NCBI GenBank assembly: GCA_036569045.1 | Contig: DATCRI010000074.1 | Coordinates: 1-36,478 of the forward strand | Length of the DNA stretch: 36,478 nt | From: Chthoniobacterales bacterium | GTDB lineage: Bacteria; Verrucomicrobiota; Verrucomicrobiia; Chthoniobacterales; JAATET01 | Reading direction: 5' to 3' | In this document: one piece after another, positions 7,700 to 20,875 of the stretch | How the letters are laid out: every line of letters starts with the position of its first letter | Numbering within the stretch: position 1 is the stretch's first letter | The notes under the pieces: model-generated | Database searches by the model: none | What the model saw: only the letters and a program-made list of their open reading frames with translations | What the model was told of the DNA's origin: nothing | Program-made: the position numbers and the translations under genes

Positions 7700-9880
7700 A
7701 TGAGCGAATCCTCTTTTTGTCCTCAATGCGGCGCGGCGCTGTCGACCGGCGGAATCTGCGCGACCTGCGCCGCGAACTTTCTGCAAGGCGAGCCCACGGT
7801 CGCTCCGGGCGAGCCGTTCGTGCCACCGAGCGTCGAGGAACTCGCCGCCAGATTTCCTCGTCTCGAGATCCTGGAGCTCATTGGTCGCGGTGGCATGGGG
7901 GCGGTTTACCGGGCACGGCAGCGGGAGCTCGACCGCATCGTCGCCCTGAAAATCCTGCCGCCCGGCATCGGCGACGATCCGGCCTTCGCCGAGCGCTTCG
8001 CCCGCGAGGCCCGGGCGCTCGCCAGGCTCAACCATCCGAACATCGTCACGCTCTTCGAATACGGACGCGCCGAGGACGGATCGTATTTCTTCCTGATGGA
8101 GTTCGTCGATGGCTTGAACCTTCGGCAACTGTTGGCCGCGGAGCGCGTCTCGCCACGGGAGGCTCTCGCCATCGTGCCGCAGATCTGCGACGCGCTGCAG
8201 TTCGCGCACGACCACGGCATCGTCCATCGCGACATCAAGCCGGAAAACATCCTGCTCGATCGCGGGGGGCGCGTGAAGGTCGCGGACTTCGGGCTCGCGA
8301 AGCTGATCGGCTCCGTCGCCGAAGATCCGGGCGAGAGGATGACGACGAGCGGGGAACTGACCGGCGCCGGCAGGGTTCTCGGCACGCCGAGCTACATGGC
8401 CCCGGAGCAGACCGCGCAGCCAGACGCCGTGGACCATCGCGCGGATATCTACGCGCTCGGGGTCGTATTCTACCAGATGCTCACCGGCGAGCTGCCCGAG
8501 CGACAGATCGAGCCGCCGTCGCGCAAGGTCCGCATCGACGTGCGCCTCGACGAGGTGGTGTTACGAGCCCTCGAAAAAAATCCCGACCGCCGCTACTCGC
8601 AGGCGAGCGTGCTGAAGACGCAAGTGGAAGAAATTCGGGGGACGGCAGAGCTCGAGGACCATCCCCACACCGGGGGAGAGCCTCCCAAGCGCGGGATGCC
8701 GCTCGTGCTCGGCGCGTCCGTTCTACTCCTGCTGGGTCTTGTGGCCATGTTCCTCATGCGCAGTGGGCAGCCTTCCGAGAAAGCCCAGGAGCCACCGGTC
8801 GAAAACGTAATGAACCCCATCGCGGAGCCGGTCACGAGCCCCATTGAGGACCGCGCCACCTTGCAAAGACGCCTGTTAGATCTCGCGATTTCCACCGCGG
8901 AGCTGCGAGGACAATACCGGGAGGGACATCCGAAAGTGGTCGCCGCGGACACGAATCTCACGGCCTTTGAGAGGACGCACCCTGGCCTTCACGGTGAGGA
9001 CTTCAACGCCCTGATCGAGACAACCCGCACAAATCTTCTCATCGAGGACAATCGACTCAGCTCGCGGTATCGGGCTTCCCATCCCCTGCGAGCCGCGGTT
9101 CGCAGGAAGCTCGACGCGCTCGCAGGACTGCTCGCCCTGGAGCAGAGTGACGTTTCCCCGGAAAGATCCGCTGCGGCAGACTGGTTGAAACTCATGGACG
9201 CCGCCGATTACGCGAAAGCGTGGCAGGAGGCGGCCCCGAGTTTTCGCGCCAGCATTTCGAAAAAGGATTGGATCGAGAAAGCGACCCAGGTTCGCTCTCC
9301 CCTTGGCCGGATCTCCGATCGGAAAATGACCTCGTTCGAGCGAACGACGAACATGCCGGGAATGCCCGACGGCGCCTATTTCATCGCGAAGTTTCAGACC
9401 ACATTCGCCGAATTGCCCGGAGCTACGGAGACCGTGAAATTCGCGCTCGATCCGCCCGAGGGATGGAAGACCATCGCCTACTTCATTCTTCCGCCTGAAG
9501 GAGGCGATTTCCCGGCATCTCCGCCGAAAACCGCGGATGAACGCGCGGCCGTCGCCGCGGCGGAGGCCTGGCTTGCCGGCATCGACGCCGGAGAATATGC
9601 GGAGAGCTGGCCAGTCGCGTCCGCGGCGTTCCGGGCCACGATTACGCAGGCCAGCTGGACCGCCGCTCTCGTGGCCGCCCGCGCTCCGCTCGGCGCGCTG
9701 AAGAGCCGCACCGTGAAAACTGCCCGATCGCTCGAACGTCTGCCGGGGACGGCTGCCGGCCAGTTTGTCGTGATGCAATTCGCGACGAGCTTCGCAAACA
9801 AGCGGAACAGCGTCGAAACGGTCACGTTTGCGAAGGCTGAAAATGGCGTCTGGGAAGCCTCGGGCTATTTTATCAAATGA
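7700..9880 (+). CDS. Transmembrane Ser/Thr kinase with two extracytoplasmic DUF4019 domains
   Basis: This is a 726-residue kinase. A short zinc ribbon comes first (CPQC 7-10, CATC 20-23). The kinase domain covers about 55-313: GRGGMG (62-67), VALK Lys84, HRDIKPEN (176-183), DFG (196-198), APEQ (234-237). All catalytic residues are present. A membrane helix lies at about 333-353. The region outside the membrane has a helical segment (about 385-480) and then two copies of a DUF4019-like domain (about 492-600 and 612-726). Both copies have an AW/DWL..D..Y...W start, an SPLG or APLG centre and a YFI end. The gene follows the sigma factor and its stop overlaps the next start (ATGA at 9877). A role as sensor controlling the sigma factor is inferred; the ligand is unknown. 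Confidence 0.92.
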   Translation: MSESSFCPQCGAALSTGGICATCAANFLQGEPTVAPGEPFVPPSVEELAARFPRLEILELIGRGGMGAVYRARQRELDRIVALKILPPGIGDDPAFAERFAREARALARLNHPNIVTLFEYGRAEDGSYFFLMEFVDGLNLRQLLAAERVSPREALAIVPQICDALQFAHDHGIVHRDIKPENILLDRGGRVKVADFGLAKLIGSVAEDPGERMTTSGELTGAGRVLGTPSYMAPEQTAQPDAVDHRADIYALGVVFYQMLTGELPERQIEPPSRKVRIDVRLDEVVLRALEKNPDRRYSQASVLKTQVEEIRGTAELEDHPHTGGEPPKRGMPLVLGASVLLLLGLVAMFLMRSGQPSEKAQEPPVENVMNPIAEPVTSPIEDRATLQRRLLDLAISTAELRGQYREGHPKVVAADTNLTAFERTHPGLHGEDFNALIETTRTNLLIEDNRLSSRYRASHPLRAAVRRKLDALAGLLALEQSDVSPERSAAADWLKLMDAADYAKAWQEAAPSFRASISKKDWIEKATQVRSPLGRISDRKMTSFERTTNMPGMPDGAYFIAKFQTTFAELPGATETVKFALDPPEGWKTIAYFILPPEGGDFPASPPKTADERAAVAAAEAWLAGIDAGEYAESWPVASAAFRATITQASWTAALVAARAPLGALKSRTVKTARSLERLPGTAAGQFVVMQFATSFANKRNSVETVTFAKAENGVWEASGYFIK

Positions 9881-10389
9881 GCGCGTCATCCGGCTTTCAT
9901 CGGGCGCCCTGGAGCCGCCCCCTGGTTGTCAGCTCTGTCCTCGCAACGGTCGTCTGCGTCGGGATCGGGGCAGGGCTTCCAATGTGGGTCGAAAATCCCG
10001 GCGTCTGGTGGGCGACCCCGCTGCTGCTCGCGCTCCCGCCGCTCTGCGCACTGTTCCTCGTGCGCGGTTATCGGATCACGCCGGATGCCATTCTCGTCCT
10101 GCGGCCAGGCTGGACGACGCGCCTGCCGCGAGCAGGGCTGCTCTTCGCGGAAGCTGCGCCGGACGCGATGCGGGGAAGCATCCGCCTCTGCGGTAACGGT
10201 GGATTCTTCGCCTTCACGGGACTTTTCTGGAACCGGACGCTCGGTCGTCATCGCGCGTTTGTCACCGATCCTGCGCGGACCGTGGTCCTGCGTTATGCGC
10301 CGCGCACGGTGGTCATATCACCGGCGGACCCCGCCGTTTTCGTCAGCGAATTGCGGCAATCTTCTCGCAAGGAAGAAGTCGGATTTTAG
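9877..10389 (+). CDS. Small membrane protein with PH-like domain
   Basis: The 170-residue product has two membrane helices (about 17-36 and 44-62) followed by a soluble part starting YRITPDAILVLRPGW, which resembles the bacterial PH-like domains found after paired helices in small membrane proteins. The tail ends with ISPADPAVFVSELRQ, also typical of that family. It overlaps the kinase stop by four bases, so it is probably translationally coupled and part of the sigma/kinase unit. The function is unknown; the PH assignment rests on pattern recognition only. A GC hairpin (10389-10410) without a T-run follows the stop. Confidence 0.68.
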   Translation: MSASSGFHRAPWSRPLVVSSVLATVVCVGIGAGLPMWVENPGVWWATPLLLALPPLCALFLVRGYRITPDAILVLRPGWTTRLPRAGLLFAEAAPDAMRGSIRLCGNGGFFAFTGLFWNRTLGRHRAFVTDPARTVVLRYAPRTVVISPADPAVFVSELRQSSRKEEVGF

Positions 10390-10514
10390 GCGGCGAGGAA
10401 GGTTGCCGCCGGGGTCCCGGAGTGTTACGTTCCCGCCCCGGTGGAACAAAAGCTGCTCCAAGGGGACGCGGACGTTTTACTTGCTCTTAACCATACGAAA
10501 CTCAGCCAAACAGG

Positions 10515-15203
<4,689 letters not shown>

Positions 15204-15228
15204 GCGCTGCCGGTCACTCGAAGAATCT

Positions 15229-15263
15229 GCGCGTCCCCGATGAGGGGACGCGCTTTTCTTTTT
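15229..15263 (+). terminator. Intrinsic terminator of gltB
   Basis: A perfect 10-bp stem (GCGCGTCCCC at 15229-15238 with GGGGACGCGC at 15244-15253) encloses a five-base loop and is followed by TTTTCTTTTT. It lies 26 bases after the gltB stop. No T-run exists on the other strand, so it should work only for gltB. Confidence 0.93.
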
Positions 15264-15338
15264 CGCGGCGGGCTCAAAGTTCCCGGGGGCGAACGGTTGA
15301 GAAACCCAAGCCGACCCGATTGGTTTGATTTTCGTGCG

Positions 15339-16016
15339 CTACTTGCCGGCGCGCTGCCGCGTCCGCTCCGCGAGAATCACCACCGCTACGAGGAGCAGGC
15401 CAGGCAGCGCAATGGCCACGCCGCCGGGCAGGCGGTGGTTTAAGCCGCCCAGCACCGCCCCCCCGAAATACGCGGCCCAGGTGAGGAGGGGAAGCCAGGG
15501 CGTCTCCCGGGCGGGCGGCAGATCGGACATTGGCCCCCGAATTTTCCGGACGAGCCGGCTAATTCCCGTCGTGAGCGTGCCGGTGACAAAGACCGTGGAG
15601 ACGCCCGAGACACCGACCTGCTGCACGGCGGCGCTTTGCAGGCCCATGGCCGCCGATGTTGCCGCGACGAGACCGGGAAGAAACTGGCCGCCACTCAGGG
15701 CGATCACTCCGGCGCTCGCGAGCACCAATGCGGCGGCGAGAGCCAGCGCCATGCTGATCCGGGATGACCACCCCGGCCTGGGCGCGGCCACCAGCCAGGA
15801 GCCCACCGCCGCTCCCGCGCAAAATCCGCCGAAGGCGATGCCGGCGAGGGCTGCGCCACCGCCATGAGAGATCGCGATTGCGAGCACGACCGAGTTCCCG
15901 GTCATGTTGGCCGGGAAAACCCCGGCATCGATGAAGGCGATCGCATCCACGCAACCGGCCGCGAGACTGAGGAGGAGCAGACGAATGGCCAGCGGAAAGT
16001 CACGCGCGTCGTTCAC
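15339..16016 (-). CDS. YoaK/DUF1275 family membrane protein
   Basis: The 225-residue product is very hydrophobic with about six membrane helices. It shows the DUF1275 signature near the N-terminus: AAGCVDAIAFIDAGVFPANMTGN, in which the Asp after CV and the NMTGN are typical, and a second half with MGLQSAAVQQVGV and TVFVTGTLTTG. The family is widespread, and its function is unknown. The start is GTG (complement at 14-16 of 16014-16016), giving VNDARDFPLAIR; I found no better ATG. The BLUF-like gene lies upstream on the same strand with 66 bases between them, so they may be co-transcribed. Confidence 0.85.
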   Translation of the reverse strand: MNDARDFPLAIRLLLLSLAAGCVDAIAFIDAGVFPANMTGNSVVLAIAISHGGGAALAGIAFGGFCAGAAVGSWLVAAPRPGWSSRISMALALAAALVLASAGVIALSGGQFLPGLVAATSAAMGLQSAAVQQVGVSGVSTVFVTGTLTTGISRLVRKIRGPMSDLPPARETPWLPLLTWAAYFGGAVLGGLNHRLPGGVAIALPGLLLVAVVILAERTRQRAGK

Positions 16017-16082
16017 GATGCGAACGGCTTAACGCGTTGTCGGGGGAAGATCGAGCGATTTGGCCCGACAACGGCCGAAGGG

Positions 16083-16562
16083 TTACACCGACGACCAGAG
16101 CGTGTTCGTCAGGCCGGAGGATCGGTAAAAGCTGCGCAGGAAAGTCCGCAGCTGAACCGAGAGATCGGGAAAGGCCACGTCGGGCGCGCGGCACTCCTCC
16201 AGCAGGTCGTTGAATCCCGGCAAGGTCTCCGGATGCGTTGTCTCGGCCGTTTTTCGGTATCCCATGCTCCAGTCCGGAAACGATCGCCGCGTCGTGGGGC
16301 CTCTCAGCAGGCAGATGACATTCCGATGGCGCGAATCCTTCAGAAGGCGTTCGCGGTAAAGCCATTCGATCGTCTCCCGCGCTCCCTCGATGACCTCGAG
16401 GAAATTCCCTTCGTGGTAAAGCAACAGGCCGGTGATGCCTCGTCGCTCGTTGTTTCTCCGACAGGTCACGAGCAAATTCGCGAGCTCCTGATTCGAGAGA
16501 AGGCGGGTCGCCGAACTCACGAATGTCAGTTGGAAAAGGTCGCGCTCGGGAGGGAAATCCAT
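16083..16562 (-). CDS. BLUF-domain protein lacking the photocycle Tyr and Gln
   Basis: BLUF domains bind FAD and sense blue light. The 159-residue product matches the fold from about residue 9 to 105: FQLTFVSSAT, SNQELANLL, CRRNNERRGITGLLLY, FLEVIEG, DSRHRNVICLL and RSFPDWSMGY. The flavin-binding Asn (37/38) and the RH and WSMG elements are kept. The Tyr essential for light activation is Phe14 and the Gln is Glu56; their 42-residue separation equals that in known BLUF proteins, so the alignment is firm. I checked both codons on the reverse strand (TTC and GAG). A normal red-shift photocycle is therefore unlikely; flavin binding could persist. A short C-terminal helix tail follows. No output domain is attached. 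Confidence 0.88.
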   Translation of the reverse strand: MDFPPERDLFQLTFVSSATRLLSNQELANLLVTCRRNNERRGITGLLLYHEGNFLEVIEGARETIEWLYRERLLKDSRHRNVICLLRGPTTRRSFPDWSMGYRKTAETTHPETLPGFNDLLEECRAPDVAFPDLSVQLRTFLRSFYRSSGLTNTLWSSV

Positions 16563-16704
16563 CTGAAGAAGAGGATTGGTAGCAAACTATCCGAATATTT
16601 CTGACGCGAAAGCGAATTATCCCATGAAGGAGAGGGAGTGAAACCCGAGGCACCACGACAAAAGACTCGTGCGGGCGTCGGCTTTGACGGAAAACGAAGG
16701 ATCG

Positions 16705-17013
16705 ATGCACTTTCTCGTTTCTGGTCTGATCCTGCTCTTCTGCCTGCCGGCATTCTTTGTCGAAGCCCGATTTCTCAAGGCCATCGTCGCCCTCGCGATC
16801 CTTGCGTTTGTCGGCGGGGCGCTGGCCCTGACGTGGGCAACCTGCTGGATTCCGGCCGATTTCCTCACGGCGCATCCCGAACTCGCGGATACCCCGCTGC
16901 ATCCAACGGTCGCGACAGCTCTGGGTGGCATCCTCGTTCTTTTCGGTCTGGGCCTGGCCCTCGCTCTGGGCACGCGAGTGCTTTATCGACACCTCCGCAT
17001 CATCAAGGACTAG
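16705..17013 (+). CDS. Small hydrophobic membrane protein, unknown function
   Basis: The 102-residue product has two or three membrane helices: about 2-17, 21-43 and 78-95. Between the last two is a short polar loop ([19 protein letters not shown]). The ATG at 16705 has a GAAGG four bases upstream; an in-frame ATG at 16669 would add 12 polar residues and lacks such a site. It is divergent from the BLUF-like gene (142 bases between starts) and 139 bases ahead of the hydrolase gene. I do not recognise a family. Hydrophobic segments and the ribosome site favour a real gene. Confidence 0.62.
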   Translation: MHFLVSGLILLFCLPAFFVEARFLKAIVALAILAFVGGALALTWATCWIPADFLTAHPELADTPLHPTVATALGGILVLFGLGLALALGTRVLYRHLRIIKD

Positions 17014-17152
17014 GTCGCGCCCTGAAGCGGAGCCCGTTCCATTTGGGGATCACATCCTCCTTGCAGGTCCTGAAAGCGTGGCGGATAAGGGATCGAAACG
17101 CACTCCGTCGCGAGCCTGTCTGGTCGCGAGGCAACCCTCGACTTCAGAATCC

Positions 17153-17977
17153 ATGAGCACCATTACGACGCAGGACGGCACGGAAATCTATTACAAGGAC
17201 TGGGGCTCGGGAGAGCCGGTGGTGTTCAGCCACGGCTGGCCGCTCAATGGCGACGCCTGGGAGAACCAGATGATGTTTCTCGCCTCTCACGGATACCGCT
17301 GCATCGCGCATGATCGCCGCGGCCACGGGCGCTCGAGCCAGCCCTGGGACGGCAACGAGATGGACACCTACGCCGATGATCTGCTGGCCCTTTTCGAGGC
17401 GCTCGACCTCACGGGAGTGACGATGATCGGCCATTCCACCGGCGGCGGCGAGGTGGCGCGGTTCATCGGTCGACACGGCACCTCGCGGGTGGCGAAGGCG
17501 GTGCTCGTGGGCGCGGTGCCCCCGTTGATGGTGAAGACCGAGGCAAATCCCGGCGGCCTGCCGATCGAGGTCTTCGACGGCTTCCGCGCCGCCTTTCTGG
17601 CGGATCGCGCCCAGTTTTTCATGGATGTGGCGAGCGGCCCCTTCTACGGCTTCAACCGGGCCGGCGCAAAGGTCTCGCAGGGCCTCATCCACACCTGGTG
17701 GATGCAGGGAATGATGTGCGGCGCGAAGAACGCGTATGACTGCATCAAGGCGTTTTCGGAAACGGACTTCACGGAGGACCTCAAGAAGTTCGACGTGCCG
17801 ACGCTCATCATTCACGGCGACGACGATCAGATCGTGCCGATCGGCGCCTCGGCGCTGGCGGCGGTGAAACTCGTGCCGAACGCGACGCTCAAGATCTACC
17901 CCGGCGGCACGCACGCTCTCGGGGACACGAGCAAGGACCAGCTCAACGCCGATTTGCTGGCCTTTCTAAAAAGCTGA
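17153..17977 (+). CDS. Alpha/beta hydrolase, non-heme chloroperoxidase/arylesterase type
   Basis: The 274-residue product is a complete alpha/beta hydrolase of the cofactor-free haloperoxidase/esterase group. It shows the oxyanion [11 protein letters not shown] (27-37), the DRRGHGRSS signature (54-62), nucleophile Ser95 in GHSTGG, an acid in HGDDDQIVP (Asp about 224) and His254 in GGTHAL. Such enzymes hydrolyse esters or lactones and can form peracids in vitro. The native substrate cannot be told from sequence. ATG 17153 gives the family-typical start [20 protein letters not shown]. It converges with the DUF4870 gene with 27 bases between the stops and no clear terminator. Confidence 0.9.
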   Translation: MSTITTQDGTEIYYKDWGSGEPVVFSHGWPLNGDAWENQMMFLASHGYRCIAHDRRGHGRSSQPWDGNEMDTYADDLLALFEALDLTGVTMIGHSTGGGEVARFIGRHGTSRVAKAVLVGAVPPLMVKTEANPGGLPIEVFDGFRAAFLADRAQFFMDVASGPFYGFNRAGAKVSQGLIHTWWMQGMMCGAKNAYDCIKAFSETDFTEDLKKFDVPTLIIHGDDDQIVPIGASALAAVKLVPNATLKIYPGGTHALGDTSKDQLNADLLAFLKS

Positions 17978-18004
17978 TCGCCGATTCCGGCAGGGACCCG
18001 TCGT

Positions 18005-18373
18005 TTACGAGACGAGGCGCAGGGTGAGGGGATAGCGGTAGAACCGGCCCTCGGAGGCACGCACGGCGGCAAGGATCGAACAAACGATCGACCCGATTGC
18101 CAGGATGGGAAGCAGCAGGATTCCGATGAAAATCATGACGAGCAGCATCGAGACGAAGGCGTAGAGATAGACGCTGATATGAAAGTTGAGCGCCTCGCGG
18201 GCGTGGTCCGCCACCAGCGGTGAGTCGTGGCGTTTCACGAGATAAACGACGAGCGGCAGGATGAAACCGATTCCCAGCAGGAGGGAAAGGTGGCAGAGCA
18301 CGATCCACAGCTTGTCGTCCTTACCGGCAGGAGGAGCGGAGACGGGAGGAATCGGCGGCGGAGTCTCATCCAT
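18005..18373 (-). CDS. DUF4870 (Tic20-like) membrane protein
   Basis: The 122-residue product has a Pro-rich cytoplasmic N-terminus (METPPPIPP-like, residues 1-17) and then the DUF4870 pattern: a first helix WIVLCHLSLLLGIGFILPLVVYL, a linker VKRHDSPLVADHAREALNF and two further helices, ending RFYRYPLTLRLVS. The conserved HAREALNF element is diagnostic. Function in bacteria is unknown. It lies 36 bases downstream of the TAP-like hydrolase on the same strand and is probably co-transcribed with it. Confidence 0.85.
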   Translation of the reverse strand: MDETPPPIPPVSAPPAGKDDKLWIVLCHLSLLLGIGFILPLVVYLVKRHDSPLVADHAREALNFHISVYLYAFVSMLLVMIFIGILLLPILAIGSIVCSILAAVRASEGRFYRYPLTLRLVS

Positions 18374-18409
18374 AGATGACGCAGATTGAAAGCGAAGTCT
18401 GGCTGCGAA

Positions 18410-19852
18410 TCAACGCAGGAATCGCAACGGCCGCTCACTCTCGCGATCACGGGCCGTCTTTTCGGGTACCCTGGTCGCGTAGAAATTCGCACGCCTGAGA
18501 CTCGCGAGGCTGTATCTGGGACGGGCTGATGGATTGTTCACGAACTGCACAAGCGCGTTCATCGGCGGGCCGGGAGTGAAGCCGGTGATGTGACCACTCC
18601 GCGGGAAATTCAGCACGAAGCTGTTCGGAAGACGGGCGGCGACCACCTTCGCGCCATCCGGAGGAGTCTGCGCCTCCATGTCGCCGCTGAGGAGAAGGGT
18701 CGGAATCGTGCTACTGAGCGGATTGCGCGTTGCCTGCGGAAAGTAGGGGACCTGCCACGCCCGCACGCCAAAGATCACCGAGAGACTGGATGGCGCGTTC
18801 GCCTCGCGGAAAACGATGGGGCGCAGTTTGGAATCCGTGCGACGGGTGAGATCGAGCCAGTTCGGCTGGTTCCAGTCGGTCCCGAGCGTGGAGAGATACA
18901 TGCCGAGAGCGAAGTCACGCCGGTCTTCGCTGAAACTGAAATATCGGCGGACGAAATCGCTGCCGCGGCGGGCAGCAATCTCCGTCACGAGCAGGGGAAT
19001 GACGCGGATTCGCTCGGAAGACTGCAGCAGTGCGCTGATGGTGCCCTGAAAGTCGTCGAGCGTGATCTTGAAACCGTCATCCATCCGCAACGGACGCTTC
19101 CGAAGCTGCGTGAGAAGCTGGAAATAGGTGCGCGAGAAATTGGGAAACGCGCGGCGGGCGGGTCCGGTCTTTTGCACATCCCGGAAGAGGGCATTCAGGC
19201 CATGGAGAGTGTTTTGATTGAATCTGGGGAGGAACGTATCCGTCGCCGGCAGCACGCCATCGAGCACGACCGCGGCGATGCCGGTCGGATGGGAGCGCAT
19301 CACCTCCTGCGCGAGGAAAGAGCCGTAGGAATTCCCAAAGAGAATGATCGAGCTGTAGCCCAGCGCCGTGCGGAGATCGGCGATATCCGAGGCGTTCTCG
19401 GTCGTGTTGTAGGCCGTGAGGTCGATCCCCTGGTTCAGGAAGCCCTCGCGGGCCGAGGCATACGTGCCGCTGAAGACGCCGAGAAACGGCGAGGACCAGC
19501 CCGTGCCACGCTGGTCGATCAGCACGATGTCGTGAGTCTTCTGCAAAGCGGGGAAGACCTCGAAAAATGCCGCTGTCGTGGTCGCGGATCCGCCCGGGCC
19601 ACCGGTCAGGAAGAAGATGGGAAGCGCGCCAGTCGCCTGCTTCGCGCGAAGAATGACGACCGCGAGCTGGATCTGCGGGCCGGCAGGGTTCGCACGTTTC
19701 TCCGGGACGGTCAGATAGCCGAACTGGAACGGCGCCGATCCATAGACCTTGCGAATGCCCGAGGGGGGAGTGGCGTAGGTGAACGTCGCGGCCTGACCGG
19801 CAAAAAAGGGAAAAACAACGGCGCACAGGAGCGCGAAACGGCGGGGAAACAT
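18410..19852 (-). CDS. Secreted alpha/beta hydrolase, TAP-like/prolyl aminopeptidase type
   Basis: The 480-residue product starts with a signal peptide (MFPRRFALLCAVVFPFFAGQA) and is a peptidase-family S33-like hydrolase. It has GGPGG (84-88, oxyanion), DQRGTGWS (113-120), nucleophile Ser175 in GNSYGS, Asp391 in SGDMEAQTP and His421 in SGHITG; the C-terminal part resembles the TAP-like domain of tripeptidyl aminopeptidases. The likely role is release of N-terminal residues from peptides outside the cytoplasm. The frame is open about 83 codons upstream, but those residues look non-coding and overlap the promoter of the divergent rhomboid-like gene; the signal peptide fixes the start at 19852. 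No clear Shine-Dalgarno precedes it. Confidence 0.86.
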   Translation of the reverse strand: MFPRRFALLCAVVFPFFAGQAATFTYATPPSGIRKVYGSAPFQFGYLTVPEKRANPAGPQIQLAVVILRAKQATGALPIFFLTGGPGGSATTTAAFFEVFPALQKTHDIVLIDQRGTGWSSPFLGVFSGTYASAREGFLNQGIDLTAYNTTENASDIADLRTALGYSSIILFGNSYGSFLAQEVMRSHPTGIAAVVLDGVLPATDTFLPRFNQNTLHGLNALFRDVQKTGPARRAFPNFSRTYFQLLTQLRKRPLRMDDGFKITLDDFQGTISALLQSSERIRVIPLLVTEIAARRGSDFVRRYFSFSEDRRDFALGMYLSTLGTDWNQPNWLDLTRRTDSKLRPIVFREANAPSSLSVIFGVRAWQVPYFPQATRNPLSSTIPTLLLSGDMEAQTPPDGAKVVAARLPNSFVLNFPRSGHITGFTPGPPMNALVQFVNNPSARPRYSLASLRRANFYATRVPEKTARDRESERPLRFLR

Positions 19853-20008
19853 GGATTTGAACAAAAAGAAGGTGACACCGAATGCAAGTCCAATGCCAGT
19901 CTGGAAAATATCTGACGGCCTCGATCGCTCAGTGAAGGAACCGGACGAGAATGCCCCGAGTTGGCACTTGTCCGCCCGCGCCAGCGTGGCTACTTTCAGG
20001 GCGCACGT

Positions 20009-20875
20009 ATGATCGCTGGCCGGAATTCCGAGGACTACTCCCCGATCACCTGGGTCGGAAGGGTGCCGATTTACGCCACGACCCTCCTCGTGATCCTGCA
20101 CGTGCTCGGGATGATCGGCACCGCCGTCGCGATGTCGATGGCCGGCACACCGATTCCGGCAGCCTCACCGATCCTCGAGCCGCTATTGTTCTCGAACTTC
20201 GACATCCTGCGGAATTTCAAGATCTGGCAGTTCTTCACCTACGCTTTCGTCAACCAGCCCAACATCTGGTTCGCCGTCGAGATGTGGATGCTTTACTCGT
20301 TCGGCCGCGAGGTCGAAAAGTTCCTCGGTCGTCGCGCGTTCCTCTGGCTCTACCTCTCGTTGTTGCTCGTCGGTCCCGCCGCGCTGACCCTGCTCGGGCT
20401 TGCCGGGGTGCCCGCCGGACTTGCCGGCAGCGTCACGCTCCATTTTGCGATCTTCGTCGCCTTCGTGGTCATCTACCCGAGTGCGCAGGTCCTCTTCTCG
20501 CTGCAGGCCAAATGGGTCGCCGCGGTTTTGCTCGGCATCTATTCGCTGCAATTCCTCGCCGCGCACATGTGGGAATCGCTCGGCGTGCTCTGGCTGGAAT
20601 GCGCGTGCGCCGTGCTGATGCTGCGCTATTCCGGCGCGACGCAGGCCTCCTTCGATTCGTGGCTGCCCGTTGGCGGTGACGATTTCCGTCCGGCTCGCCG
20701 CGATCCTCCGGCCAAACAACGCGAGGAATTGACCGAGGCCGAGCTGCATTCCTCGATCGACCCGCTGCTCGAGAAGATCTCGAAACACGGCATCGGCAGC
20801 CTCACGAAGCGGGAACGTCAGCGCCTCGAGCAGGCGCGCACCGCGCTGCTGGAACGGGAAAAGCATTCGCATTGA
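20009..20875 (+). CDS. Rhomboid-like membrane protein, apparently non-proteolytic
   Basis: The 288-residue product has about six membrane helices and a rhomboid layout: WQFFTYAFVN (73-82), the second helix ending MLYSFGREVEKFLG, and a helix with AAHMWESLG (184-192). The GxSG that holds the catalytic serine reads GLAG (137-140), with Ala139 at the Ser position. The HxxxN pair of the second helix seems to be Trp87 and Glu91. Only His186 is kept. Rhomboid activity is therefore unlikely; pseudorhomboids bind or traffic membrane proteins. The soluble C-terminus (about 245-285) resembles the DUF6576-type tail of rhomboids from related phyla (DPLLEKISKHGIGSLTKRER). ATG 20009 has AGG eight bases upstream. 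First gene of a five-gene overlapping unit. Confidence 0.8.
   Translation: MIAGRNSEDYSPITWVGRVPIYATTLLVILHVLGMIGTAVAMSMAGTPIPAASPILEPLLFSNFDILRNFKIWQFFTYAFVNQPNIWFAVEMWMLYSFGREVEKFLGRRAFLWLYLSLLLVGPAALTLLGLAGVPAGLAGSVTLHFAIFVAFVVIYPSAQVLFSLQAKWVAAVLLGIYSLQFLAAHMWESLGVLWLECACAVLMLRYSGATQASFDSWLPVGGDDFRPARRDPPAKQREELTEAELHSSIDPLLEKISKHGIGSLTKRERQRLEQARTALLEREKHSH

Noticed and set aside
5903-8437. Long minus-strand frame opposite lipA, the sigma factor and the second kinase
   Set aside because: It crosses three well-supported plus-strand genes, has low-complexity composition and no motifs.
10389-10410. Hairpin GGCGGC/GCCGCC after the PH-like gene
   Set aside because: Six base pairs, 10-base loop and no T-run; too weak to call a terminator.
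19853-20101. 83-codon N-terminal extension of the TAP-like peptidase
   Set aside because: The signal peptide starts at 19852; the extension is unlike the family and overlaps the divergent rhomboid-like gene.
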